Assembly (NCBI RefSeq): GCF_008329905.1
Contig: NZ_CP032155.1
Span: 6,076,001 to 6,140,000, forward strand
Origin: Mycobacterium sp. ELW1
GTDB taxonomy: Bacteria; Actinomycetota; Actinomycetes; Mycobacteriales; Mycobacteriaceae
Direction: 5' to 3'
Length of the DNA: 64,000 nt
The notes under the pieces are model-generated. The model ran no database searches. It had not been told where the DNA came from and was given only the letters and a program-made list of their open reading frames with translations. Shown here in pieces: positions 43,004 through 51,126 of the stretch (positions within the stretch are counted from its first letter, which is position 1; every line of letters begins with the position of its first letter). The translations under genes and the position numbers were made by a program.

Positions 43004-43708
43004 ATGGACACTGCAACACGGGTTGCCGTCATCACCGGCGCATCCCAGGGTATCGGTGCCGGCCTGGTGGCGGGCTACCGCCGGCTGGGCTACGCGGTCG
43101 TCGCCAACTCCCGAAGTATCGGCGACAGCGACGACCCGCAGGTACTCGCCGTCGCGGCCGACATCTCCCGACCTGGCGCTGGACAACACATCATCGACGC
43201 CGCGCTACAGCGCTTCGGCCGCGTCGACGCGGTGATCAACAACGCCGGCATATTCATCCCCAAGCCCTTCACCGACTACACCGACGCCGACTACGACGCC
43301 ATCACCGGGGTCAATCTGCGGGGTTTCTTCGACGTGACCCGGGCGGCGCTGACGGTGCTGGGTCCCGGCGGCCACATCGTCAACATCTCCACCAGCCTGG
43401 TAGACCAGGCGAATTCGCGCGTTCCCTCCGCACTGGCGTCCCTGACCAAGGGCGGCCTCAACGCTGCGACCAAAGCCTTGGCTGTCGAATATGCCGGCCG
43501 CGGAATCCGGGTCAACGCGGTCGCTCTCGGTGTCGTCAATACGCCGATGCACGATCCGTCCACCCACGACGCGTTGGCCGGCCTCAATCCCATGGGCAGG
43601 CTCGGTGAGATCGACGATGCCGTCCAAGCGGTGCTGTACCTGGAGCAGGCCGGATTCGTCACGGGCGAGATCCTCCACGTGGACGGCGGCCAAAGTGCCG
43701 GACACTGA
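43004..43708 (+). CDS. SDR family protein with atypical active site
   Basis: A 234-residue SDR with the cofactor motif TGASQGIGAG, then VINNAGIF and NISTSLVDQ. At the position of the catalytic YxxxK the sequence is ASLTK (in VPSALASLTKGGLN), so the tyrosine is replaced by alanine while the lysine is kept. It may belong to a subfamily with another general acid or may not be a typical dehydrogenase. AAAGGAT precedes the ATG. It overlaps the next gene by 14 bp and is probably under the divergent LysR. Confidence 0.85.
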   Translation: MDTATRVAVITGASQGIGAGLVAGYRRLGYAVVANSRSIGDSDDPQVLAVAADISRPGAGQHIIDAALQRFGRVDAVINNAGIFIPKPFTDYTDADYDAITGVNLRGFFDVTRAALTVLGPGGHIVNISTSLVDQANSRVPSALASLTKGGLNAATKALAVEYAGRGIRVNAVALGVVNTPMHDPSTHDALAGLNPMGRLGEIDDAVQAVLYLEQAGFVTGEILHVDGGQSAGH

Positions 43709-44057
43709 AGCCCTTCTGCGATCGGTGCTGGATGAATGGAAGGCCGGCATTGACGCTCACGATCCCCAGGCGGTCGCGGCGGTTTTCACCGCCGACGCGA
43801 TCTTCCAAGGTCTGCGACCGTTCAGCGTCGGACCGCAAGGAGTCTTCGACTATTACGACTCGCAACCGGCGGGGATGACGGTGGACTACTCGATTCTGGA
43901 ATCCCGGCGTCTCGGCGACACGGCCGTGCTCGGCTACGTCGCCGCGACATTCACGTTCCACGGCACGGCCAAGGACCTCCGGTTGGGAGTTGTCATCACC
44001 GGAATCGGCGACGACTGGCGGATCGGCTACTACCAAGCCAGCCCCGCACCGGACTAA
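43695..44057 (+). CDS. SnoaL/NTF2-like small protein (DUF4440-type)
   Basis: About 120 residues of an alpha+beta cone fold: LRSVLDEWKAGIDAHDPQAV, AAVFTADAIFQGLRPFSVG, and VITGIGDDWRIGYYQASP. Such proteins form small hydrophobic pockets and act as cyclases, isomerases or ligand binders (SgcJ/EcaC/SnoaL type). GTG 43695 lies inside the SDR 3' end, so the two are co-translated. The pairing suggests a shared small-molecule substrate. The stop overlaps the convergent membrane-protein gene by 4 bp. Confidence 0.78.
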   Translation: MPDTEALLRSVLDEWKAGIDAHDPQAVAAVFTADAIFQGLRPFSVGPQGVFDYYDSQPAGMTVDYSILESRRLGDTAVLGYVAATFTFHGTAKDLRLGVVITGIGDDWRIGYYQASPAPD

Positions 44058-44944
44058 TGACCAAGGTGGATCTGCAGGCCGTGGCTGCGCAGCTGCTCGA
44101 AGCTGTAGCTGAAATCGCCTCGGCGGCCGATGGATACCACGTAGCGGTCTTGGCCTTCGTCGATGGAGAACGTGAACGAGAACGTACAGTTCGCGCTGTC
44201 TCCGGTGCCGGCACCCAGGGACGTGGTGGTGAGAATGTCGCCCTTGCTGTTCTTGACGGTCACCGGGGTGGTGCGACCGACATCGGCGTAGCCGCCCGTC
44301 CCGTGACAGGCGCCGCCGTCGACGACGATCGCACCGGTACCGAGGCTGTCCGTCAGGACGAAAACCCCTGAGATCTTGGCGGATTCGAGAATGCGGAAGC
44401 CCTTGTTGAACTGCGGGCAGAACACGTCGACTGCGATCTTGTCCGCGAGCAGACCCTGCTGTTGCCCGCCGTGTTCGAGTTGACTGCACACCTCGTGCCC
44501 ATGGGCGACGGCATTGGCCTCGGAATTGAATTGATCGAACAGCCCCGCGGTCTGCAAGGCCTGCACATAGTCGACTTCGGGCGGCGGCGAAGGCCGGTGC
44601 CGCGCCCACAGCAGGCCTGCGACCACGCCGGCAACCATCACGATGACCGCGGTCGTGACCCCGGTGGCCAACCAGGTCAACCGGATGCTCGATCGAGCCA
44701 CCGGCACCTCGACGTACGACGGCAACATCTGCCCGCCGACGGGGTCATTCGACTCGGACCTGCCGTTGCGCACCCGGTTGGTGGCGCGCCCGGCTGAGTA
44801 GTACCGGCCTTCATAGCGGGCGGTGGGATCCGGCCGCCAGCCCGTCGGCGGCGTCGGCTTCAGCACGCCGCCGCAACGCGCACAAGTGCCGCTTGCGTCG
44901 AGGTCAGCCCCGCAATAGGGGCAGGCCGCGGGCGCTCCCTTCAT
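44054..44944 (-). CDS. Zinc-ribbon membrane protein with DUF732-like domain
   Basis: A 296-residue protein. The N-terminal zinc ribbon ACPYCGADL...CARCGG (two CxxC pairs, residues 8-25) faces the cytoplasm, followed by a Pro/Arg-rich stretch. One transmembrane helix lies at about 88-112 (TAVIVMVAGVVAGLLWARHR). The outer domain starts with YVQALQTAGLFDQFNSEANA and Cys residues in HEVCSQLEHG and DVFCPQFNKG, the pattern of mycobacterial DUF732 proteins. A further C-terminal domain, from about residue 190, has no family I recognise. It may be a sensor or envelope-assembly factor. Confidence 0.75.
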   Translation of the reverse strand: MKGAPAACPYCGADLDASGTCARCGGVLKPTPPTGWRPDPTARYEGRYYSAGRATNRVRNGRSESNDPVGGQMLPSYVEVPVARSSIRLTWLATGVTTAVIVMVAGVVAGLLWARHRPSPPPEVDYVQALQTAGLFDQFNSEANAVAHGHEVCSQLEHGGQQQGLLADKIAVDVFCPQFNKGFRILESAKISGVFVLTDSLGTGAIVVDGGACHGTGGYADVGRTTPVTVKNSKGDILTTTSLGAGTGDSANCTFSFTFSIDEGQDRYVVSIGRRGDFSYSFEQLRSHGLQIHLGH

Positions 44945-45078
44945 TGCTCACCCCAACCGCCGTAGGCTCGGTTCTCCGTGACAGCCGAATCGTATCGGCG
45001 TGTCACGCTATGTTCTCTGCGCGTTAGGGTGCTGTGGTCGGCTTCAGTGAACAAGCCGATAGAAAAGTTGAGCAATCT

Positions 45079-46110
45079 ATGACCGCACCAGCAGAAACGT
45101 CGCCGATCGAAGCACGGGTCGGCCACTACTACCGGATGGCCGGCACCTACCTCGTCGGCCGGGAGAAGCTCCGTGAATACGCCCGCGCGGTGCAGGACTA
45201 TCACCCCGCCCACTGGGACGTCGCCGCGGCAGCTGAGCTGGGCTATTCAGACGTCGTGGCACCGCTGACCTTCACCTCGGCGCCGGGCATGCAGTGCAAC
45301 CGCCGGATGTTCGAGTCGATCGTCGTCGGCTACGACACCTACCTGCAGACCGAAGAGGTCTTCGAGCAACACCGCCCGATCGTCGCCGGCGACGAACTCG
45401 TGATCGACGTCGAGCTGACCTCGGTGCGCCGGACCGCGGGTCGCGACTTCATCACCGTCACCAACACGTTCACCGACACCCACGGTGAACGGGTGCACAC
45501 CCTGCACACCACCGTCGTCGGCGTGACCGCGGAGGACATCGACGCCGGCGTGAAGATCGCCGTCCAGAACGCGATGATGCACGACATGAACATCCTCGAC
45601 ATCGGCGGAGACGACGCCGATTACGAGAAGGAGCTGCGCCCCGAAGGCGAGATCCGGATCTCGGACGGCGGGCTGACCCGTTCACCGGGGACGCGGTCGT
45701 TCGACGACCTGACGGTCGGCGAGGAGCTCCCCGCCCACCACACCCGGGTGTCCCGGGGCGATCTGGTGAACTACGCCGGCGTGGCCGGCGACGCGAACCC
45801 GATCCACTGGGATGAGGACATCGCCAAGCTGGCGGGTCTCCCCGACGTGATCGCTCACGGCATGTTGACCATGGGCCTGGGCGCCGGATATCACTCGGTC
45901 TGGTCGGGCGACCCGGGCGCGGTCACCCGCTTCGCAGTGCGGCTGTCGCAACCCGCGGTCGTCTCGGCCAAGGAGGGTGCCGACATCGAGTTCAGCGGCA
46001 AGGTCAAATCGCTGGATCCCGAAACCCGCTCGGGTGTCGTCCTTATCGGCGCGAAGTCGACGGGTAAGAAGATCTTCGGTCTGGCGACGATGAACGTGCG
46101 GTTCAGCTGA
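45079..46110 (+). CDS. Fused MaoC/HadA-HadB-like (3R)-hydroxyacyl dehydratase
   Basis: About 343 residues of two hotdog domains. The N-terminal half resembles HadA-type FAS1-like dehydratases (MAGTYLVGREKLREYARAVQ, HPAHWDVAAAAELGYSDVVA). The C-terminal half carries the MaoC hydratase-2 motif YAGVAGDANPIHWDEDIAKL with catalytic Asp and His, then VIAHGMLTMG. Mycobacteria have such fused dehydratases besides the separate HadABC set; they act on (3R)-hydroxyacyl-ACP or -CoA in mycolic or fatty acid metabolism. The ATG at 45079 is the first good start. It is convergent with the CheB gene, overlapping it by 8 bp. Confidence 0.87.
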   Translation: MTAPAETSPIEARVGHYYRMAGTYLVGREKLREYARAVQDYHPAHWDVAAAAELGYSDVVAPLTFTSAPGMQCNRRMFESIVVGYDTYLQTEEVFEQHRPIVAGDELVIDVELTSVRRTAGRDFITVTNTFTDTHGERVHTLHTTVVGVTAEDIDAGVKIAVQNAMMHDMNILDIGGDDADYEKELRPEGEIRISDGGLTRSPGTRSFDDLTVGEELPAHHTRVSRGDLVNYAGVAGDANPIHWDEDIAKLAGLPDVIAHGMLTMGLGAGYHSVWSGDPGAVTRFAVRLSQPAVVSAKEGADIEFSGKVKSLDPETRSGVVLIGAKSTGKKIFGLATMNVRFS

Positions 46111-46738
46111 GGCGGTGTCGCCCGCCTATACCGGAAAGCCATCGGCCGATGCCCGGTGGATCCGCGACGTGATCCGGATCCACCCGGCGCAGGGCGGCAT
46201 TGACTGCTACGGCCGCCTCGCACGTGTCCGGATCCTGGAGAACGACCCGCCCCCCGCCGGCCTTCACATCTTCGCAGCCACGGGCACCGTCGTCGCTGGC
46301 GCACGACAGCAGCACGGCCGTCACCGAATTCACCAGTTGCGCCGCGCTGGAGAACAACGCGTCGAGTGAGGGCCGCGAGTGCAGGATCGGCGCGTCCAGT
46401 GTCAGATGGGCACGCACAGCAGAGCCTGTTTGGTACTGCTCGACCGGAGTCGCCGGTTCCGTCGACGGGTTGCGGTCGTTGCCCACCAACATGTGGTAGC
46501 CGGCCGGGGCCAACGTCACTTCCCCCGGCGAGCACGCCCAGGGGCTGGTGTTCGGTTCACGGATCGGAATTGCGGTGTAGCCCTGCAGAACCCGGTCGAG
46601 CCCCGCGTACTGAGGCGCGCGATGCAGCACCACGAACACCACGATGTTGCGGGCGTCGCCGAGAGTCTCGAAGATTCCACGCAACGCCTTGATGCCACCG
46701 GCGCTGCCGCCGATGACGACGACGTCAGGGCCGGGCAC
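46103..46738 (-). CDS. cheB: Stand-alone CheB-type protein methylesterase domain
   Basis: About 211 residues containing only the CheB methylesterase domain, without the usual N-terminal receiver. The nucleophile motif is VVIGGSAGGIKALRGIFETL, the His is in VVLHRAPQYAGL, and the Asp in SCASDDGARGCEDVKAGGG. CheB hydrolyses glutamyl methyl esters or deamidates Gln on receptors. GTG 46738 lies 14 bp inside the CheR 3' end, so it is co-translated with CheR. There is no chemoreceptor or flagellar gene in the window. Confidence 0.88.
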   Translation of the reverse strand: MPGPDVVVIGGSAGGIKALRGIFETLGDARNIVVFVVLHRAPQYAGLDRVLQGYTAIPIREPNTSPWACSPGEVTLAPAGYHMLVGNDRNPSTEPATPVEQYQTGSAVRAHLTLDAPILHSRPSLDALFSSAAQLVNSVTAVLLSCASDDGARGCEDVKAGGGRVVLQDPDTCEAAVAVNAALRRVDPDHVADPPGIGRWLSGIGGRHRLS

Positions 46739-47591
46739 GCTGGTTCTGGCTCTTGGCGTAGATCCCCAACCTACGGTCCTGCGGCTTGAACAACTGCAGG
46801 CCGTCGACGGTGAGGCCTTCACGTGGACCGATGACGAGATTACCGAAGGGAGCCAAGCTATCCCAGAACATTCGCTCGGCCCTGCGCTGCAACGTCTCCT
46901 CGAAATAGATGAAGACATTCCTGCACAAGATCAGATGGAACTCACCGAATGTGCTGTCCGTGGCCAGATTATGGGAGAAGAACTCGAGTCGCGACCGCAG
47001 TGTCGGGCTCAGAATGGATCTGTCGTACTTGGCGACATACCAGTCTGAGAACGGCCTTTCACCCCCGCTGGCCTGGTAGTTGCGGGTCGCGCTCACCATG
47101 GTATCGGCGGGGTAGATCGCCGATGCGGCAACACGGAGCGATTCGCTGTCGATATCGGTGGCATAGATGGTCGATCGATCCAGCAGACCGGCCTCGTCCA
47201 GCATGATCGCCACGGAGTACGCCTCTTCCCCCGTCGCGCACCCCGCCACCCAGATCCGGATCCGAGGGTAGGTCGCCAGCCTTGGCAACAACTCCGTGCG
47301 GATCTTGGCGAACACCAGCGGATCCCGGAACATCTCGGTCACGTTGATCGTCATCGTCGACAGAAACGAGGCCAGCAGACTCGGATCGCGAAGCACCCGG
47401 TCCTGCGCTCTGGAGATGCTGCCGAGTGAATGGCGATCGACGAATGCCATCAGCCGCCTGTTGCGTGACGCATCTGTGTAGTGCCGAAAGTCATAGCCGA
47501 GGAACTCGAATACCGTGTAGAAGAACGCTTCCGCCTCGATCGCCACCAGTTCTTTGGACCGAGACGGGTCATTCTCCGCGGGATCAGTCAT
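46725..47591 (-). CDS. cheR: CheR-type protein-glutamate methyltransferase
   Basis: About 288 residues. The N-terminal CheR helical domain (AEAFFYTVFEFLGYDFRHYT) is followed by the SAM-binding Rossmann domain: VAGCATGEEAYSVAIML, STIYATDIDSESLRVAASAI and LILCRNVFIYFEE. CheR methylates glutamates on receptor helices. ATG 47591 overlaps the end of the hybrid kinase gene by 8 bp. With CheB downstream it forms a complete methylation/demethylation pair, whose target is probably the kinase encoded just upstream, since no MCP is present. Confidence 0.9.
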   Translation of the reverse strand: MTDPAENDPSRSKELVAIEAEAFFYTVFEFLGYDFRHYTDASRNRRLMAFVDRHSLGSISRAQDRVLRDPSLLASFLSTMTINVTEMFRDPLVFAKIRTELLPRLATYPRIRIWVAGCATGEEAYSVAIMLDEAGLLDRSTIYATDIDSESLRVAASAIYPADTMVSATRNYQASGGERPFSDWYVAKYDRSILSPTLRSRLEFFSHNLATDSTFGEFHLILCRNVFIYFEETLQRRAERMFWDSLAPFGNLVIGPREGLTVDGLQLFKPQDRRLGIYAKSQNQRARP

Positions 47592-50500
47592 TGGTGCTCG
47601 CCGCCCCCTGCTGGCCACGTAGCCGACTTCCGAGCCAGACCCTCAGCACCGAGGTGAGCTGATCCATGTCGACCGGTTTGGTGACGTAATCCGAGGCCCC
47701 CGCATCCAGACACTTCTGGCGGTCACCCTTCATTGCCTTTGCGGTCAGAGCCACGATAGGCAAACTGCGCCAACGTGATTCGGACCGGATCCGGCGCATC
47801 GCCTCGTAACCGTCCATGACGGGCATCATGATGTCCATCAGCACCAGACCCACCTCGGGGTGGGCGGCGAGGCTGTCGAGCCCTTCCTGACCGTTCCGCG
47901 CGGGAATCACCGTGATGCCGTAGCGTTTCAACGCGCTGCCCAGAGAGAAGACGTTGCGGACATCGTCGTCGACGAGCAACACGGTGTTGCCCTTCAGACT
48001 CTCGTCGATTCGCTTGGGGTTCGACAGGATTTCGCGAGCCGAGTCGGGCATGTCGTTGGCAACGCGATGCAGGAACAGCGCCGTTTCGTCCAGCAACCGC
48101 TCCGGTGACTTCGCGTTCTTCAACACGATCGCGGAGGCGAGAACCTCGAGGCGCTGCGTCTCGGCCACCGTCAATTCTCTTCCGGTGTGCACGATTACGG
48201 GCAAGTGCTTCTGCTTGAGCTGGTCCTTGACCCGCTCGATCAGGTCGATGCCATCCATGTCAGGCAGCCCGAGATCGAGGACCAGGCAGTCGTAGGACGT
48301 CGGCCCGGCCAGCTCGGCCAGCACCTGCTGACCGGTACCGACACAGGTGATCGCGATGTCGTCACTCTCGATCATGTGCTTGACGACCTGACGCTGGCTG
48401 GCGTCGTCCTCGGCGACCAGCACATGTCGCGGTCCCGGCTTCAGGAATTCGGCGACCGCACCGAACATCGACCGGAGGTCGGCGACATCGGCGGGCTTGT
48501 TCAACGTGTGAATGGCGCCCATCCGCCTACCGCGGCCGTCGTCATTGGATCCAGAGATGACATTGACCGGAATGTGGCGGGTGGCGAGGTCATGTTTGAG
48601 GACATCGAGGACCACCCAGCCGGCCATATCCGGCAGGCCGATATCCAGAGTGATAGCGGCGGGCTGGCGTTCCTTGGCCAGCGCCAGAGCCGTTCGCCCG
48701 CTGGCGGTGACAACCGCGTCGAAGCCGGCTTCCGTGGCCAGTTCGACCAATAACCCCGCGAACGTTTGATCGTCCTCGACCACCAGCAGGACCGGGTTGG
48801 TTCCGCGCGGCCAGTCGATGTCCGAAATGTCCACCGGACCGATGCGCGCGAGCCCGCCGTCGAGTTGCGCCGACGATGCGCCGTCTGCGGTCCGCCCCGC
48901 GCCGTTCCCGTCCACTCGCATTGGAACCGGTTCGGCCACCGGACTGCTCGGCACCAGCGTGGAGGTCGGGTTCGCAGGCGGTGCGGAGTCGGCGCCCTGT
49001 GGACCTGCGACCGGCAGGTGGCAGGTGAACGTGGAGCCCTCTCCCAGAGCGCTGCGAAGTGTGATCTCTCCACCCAGGTTTCGGGCCAGCTCACGGCTGA
49101 TCGCCAGTCCCAGCCCGGTGCCGCCGTACTGCCTGGTGGTACCCCGGGCCGCCTGTTGGAAAGACTCGAAGATCAGGTGGTGATCGTTCTCGTCGATGCC
49201 GATCCCGGTATCGGTCACGGCCATGGTCAGGTAACCCGTGCCAGGGTTCCCTTCCTTGTCACCTGACGCCGACAACGCCACCGTCACCGACCCCTCGTCG
49301 GTGAACTTGATCGCATTGGCGACCAGATTCTTCGCAATCTGTTTCACCCGCGTGTAGTCGCTGGTGAGTTGCCCTGGGGCAGAGCCGTTCACGACGACCC
49401 GGAAGTCGACGCCCTTGTTCTCCGCTATCGGCCGGAACGTACGCTCGAGGAAGGCGACGAGATCGCTCACCACGATCACCTCGCGTTCGAGGCGCAGGGA
49501 TCCGGATTCAACCTTCGCGAGGTCGAGCACCTCGTCGATGAGGTTCAACAGGTCCTTGCCGGACTGTTGAATCGTCTCGGCGAACTCCTGCTGCTTATCG
49601 GTGAGTGGGTCATCGGAATCGGCCAACAGACCGGCAAGGATCAAAATGCTGTTCAGCGGAGTGCGCAGTTCATGCGACATGTTCGCCAAGAACTCCGACT
49701 TGTACCGCGACGAAACAGCCAGTTCCTCTGCCTTCGCTTCGAGGGTCTGGCTGAGCCGGTGCAGCTCTTCGTTCTTGGCCTCCAGAGACTGTGCCTGGGT
49801 CTCCAGCCGTTCCGAACTCGCCTTGAGCTCCTCCTGCTGGGAACGCAGTTCCTCGGTCGTCTCCTCCAGTTCCGCATTCTGCGCCGACAGCTGGTCTTCG
49901 CGCTGGGTCAGCTGCTCGTTCGCCGTCCTCAGCTCTTCTTCCTGGGCTTGCAGTTCCTCGGTCTGCGCCTGCGACAGGCGCAACAACTCGCTGGTCTTCT
50001 GCGCCGATTCGATTGCGCTCAGCGCCACTCCGGCGCCCAGGGCGATATTCTCCGCCAGTTCGACATCATCATCGGAGAACAGCCGCAGCCCGGCCAGCTC
50101 GAGAACGCCATGTACCTCGGAGTCGGACTTGATCGGGATCAAGATGAGCGACACGGGCTCCGTTTTGCCCAACCCCGACACGATCTCGACGTAATCGCTC
50201 GGTGCGCCGGTGACCTCGATCCGATTGCCCTCCAAGGCGCACTGACCGACCAGCCCCTCTCCGAGCCCGAAGGAGTACGGCAGATCCTTGCGCCGGTGGA
50301 AGGCGTACGACGCGACCAGACCGAACTGGTCGACCGTATCCGTCTGGCGCAGGTAAAGGGCACCGTGCTTGGCGTCAAGTGCCTGAGCGGTGCGTGACAC
50401 GATGATCGACGCCGCAGCCGGCAGGTCGGCTGCGGTCTGCACCTCGGTCATCAGACTCGCCTGAATTTCCTTGGCGCGCCGAGCTTTTTCGTTCTGCTCG

Positions 50501-51126
50501 GCAGCCCGCGTCACGGTGCGGTGGATGTTGCGGCTGGTGAAGTACAGCAGGACGCCCAGTACCAGGACGATGGCGCTGGCGAGGATCCACAGCATCGTCC
50601 GGGCGAAATTGACCGCCTTGGCCGCCTGGGTGTTGGCGTGGTCGACGGCCTTGACCGCTTCCTGCTCGATATTGCCCAGCTGACTCTCGAGCAGAGCGAC
50701 CTGTCCATCGAAGTCTCGGTCGGAAAGTGCTGGTGTTCCGGCACTTTGGATGTTCTGGAGCTCGGGTCGGAACGTCGTCCAGGTGGCCAATGCTTGTTGG
50801 GACAGCATGCGGATGGTGCTGTTGTCATTGCTCTCGGCGGCCGTCCGAAGCTCGGTATCGACCGATTGATCGAGGTTATCCAGCTGGCCGTTGAGTTCGG
50901 TGCGGCGCGCTGGGTCGGTGGAGAGCAGCAATCTGTCGCGGGTGACGAGCAGCGCCTTCAGATCCCGCTGAATGTCGAGCGCGGCGACCTGGCCATTGCG
51001 GGCTTGGCTGCGTTCCTCGTAGAGATCGGTGATCCGCCGCAACTGAACGGTGTAGAGCGTGTTCGCCAAGATGAGGGCGAGCAGCGCACATCCGCACACG
51101 ATCGCCAATCGGGTCGCAAGCTTCAT
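47584..51126 (-). CDS. Hybrid sensor histidine kinase with GAF and three receiver domains
   Basis: A 1180-residue membrane kinase. TM1 (about 7-27), a helical extracellular sensor of CHASE3-like look, TM2 (about 177-196) and a GAF domain (about 225-370) come first. A long E/Q-rich coiled coil follows (about 385-475), then HisKA with FLANMSHELRTPLNSILILA (about 475-545) and HATPase (about 590-710; TDTGIGIDENDH, GGTGLGLAISREL). Three receivers follow, each with its Asp: ITLDIGLPDM, LVLDLGLPDM and VLMDIMMPVMDGY. The architecture resembles multi-REC relay hubs. Its start overlaps the stop of the REC-GGDEF-EAL gene as ATGA. Confidence 0.93.
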   Translation of the reverse strand: MKLATRLAIVCGCALLALILANTLYTVQLRRITDLYEERSQARNGQVAALDIQRDLKALLVTRDRLLLSTDPARRTELNGQLDNLDQSVDTELRTAAESNDNSTIRMLSQQALATWTTFRPELQNIQSAGTPALSDRDFDGQVALLESQLGNIEQEAVKAVDHANTQAAKAVNFARTMLWILASAIVLVLGVLLYFTSRNIHRTVTRAAEQNEKARRAKEIQASLMTEVQTAADLPAAASIIVSRTAQALDAKHGALYLRQTDTVDQFGLVASYAFHRRKDLPYSFGLGEGLVGQCALEGNRIEVTGAPSDYVEIVSGLGKTEPVSLILIPIKSDSEVHGVLELAGLRLFSDDDVELAENIALGAGVALSAIESAQKTSELLRLSQAQTEELQAQEEELRTANEQLTQREDQLSAQNAELEETTEELRSQQEELKASSERLETQAQSLEAKNEELHRLSQTLEAKAEELAVSSRYKSEFLANMSHELRTPLNSILILAGLLADSDDPLTDKQQEFAETIQQSGKDLLNLIDEVLDLAKVESGSLRLEREVIVVSDLVAFLERTFRPIAENKGVDFRVVVNGSAPGQLTSDYTRVKQIAKNLVANAIKFTDEGSVTVALSASGDKEGNPGTGYLTMAVTDTGIGIDENDHHLIFESFQQAARGTTRQYGGTGLGLAISRELARNLGGEITLRSALGEGSTFTCHLPVAGPQGADSAPPANPTSTLVPSSPVAEPVPMRVDGNGAGRTADGASSAQLDGGLARIGPVDISDIDWPRGTNPVLLVVEDDQTFAGLLVELATEAGFDAVVTASGRTALALAKERQPAAITLDIGLPDMAGWVVLDVLKHDLATRHIPVNVISGSNDDGRGRRMGAIHTLNKPADVADLRSMFGAVAEFLKPGPRHVLVAEDDASQRQVVKHMIESDDIAITCVGTGQQVLAELAGPTSYDCLVLDLGLPDMDGIDLIERVKDQLKQKHLPVIVHTGRELTVAETQRLEVLASAIVLKNAKSPERLLDETALFLHRVANDMPDSAREILSNPKRIDESLKGNTVLLVDDDVRNVFSLGSALKRYGITVIPARNGQEGLDSLAAHPEVGLVLMDIMMPVMDGYEAMRRIRSESRWRSLPIVALTAKAMKGDRQKCLDAGASDYVTKPVDMDQLTSVLRVWLGSRLRGQQGAASTND

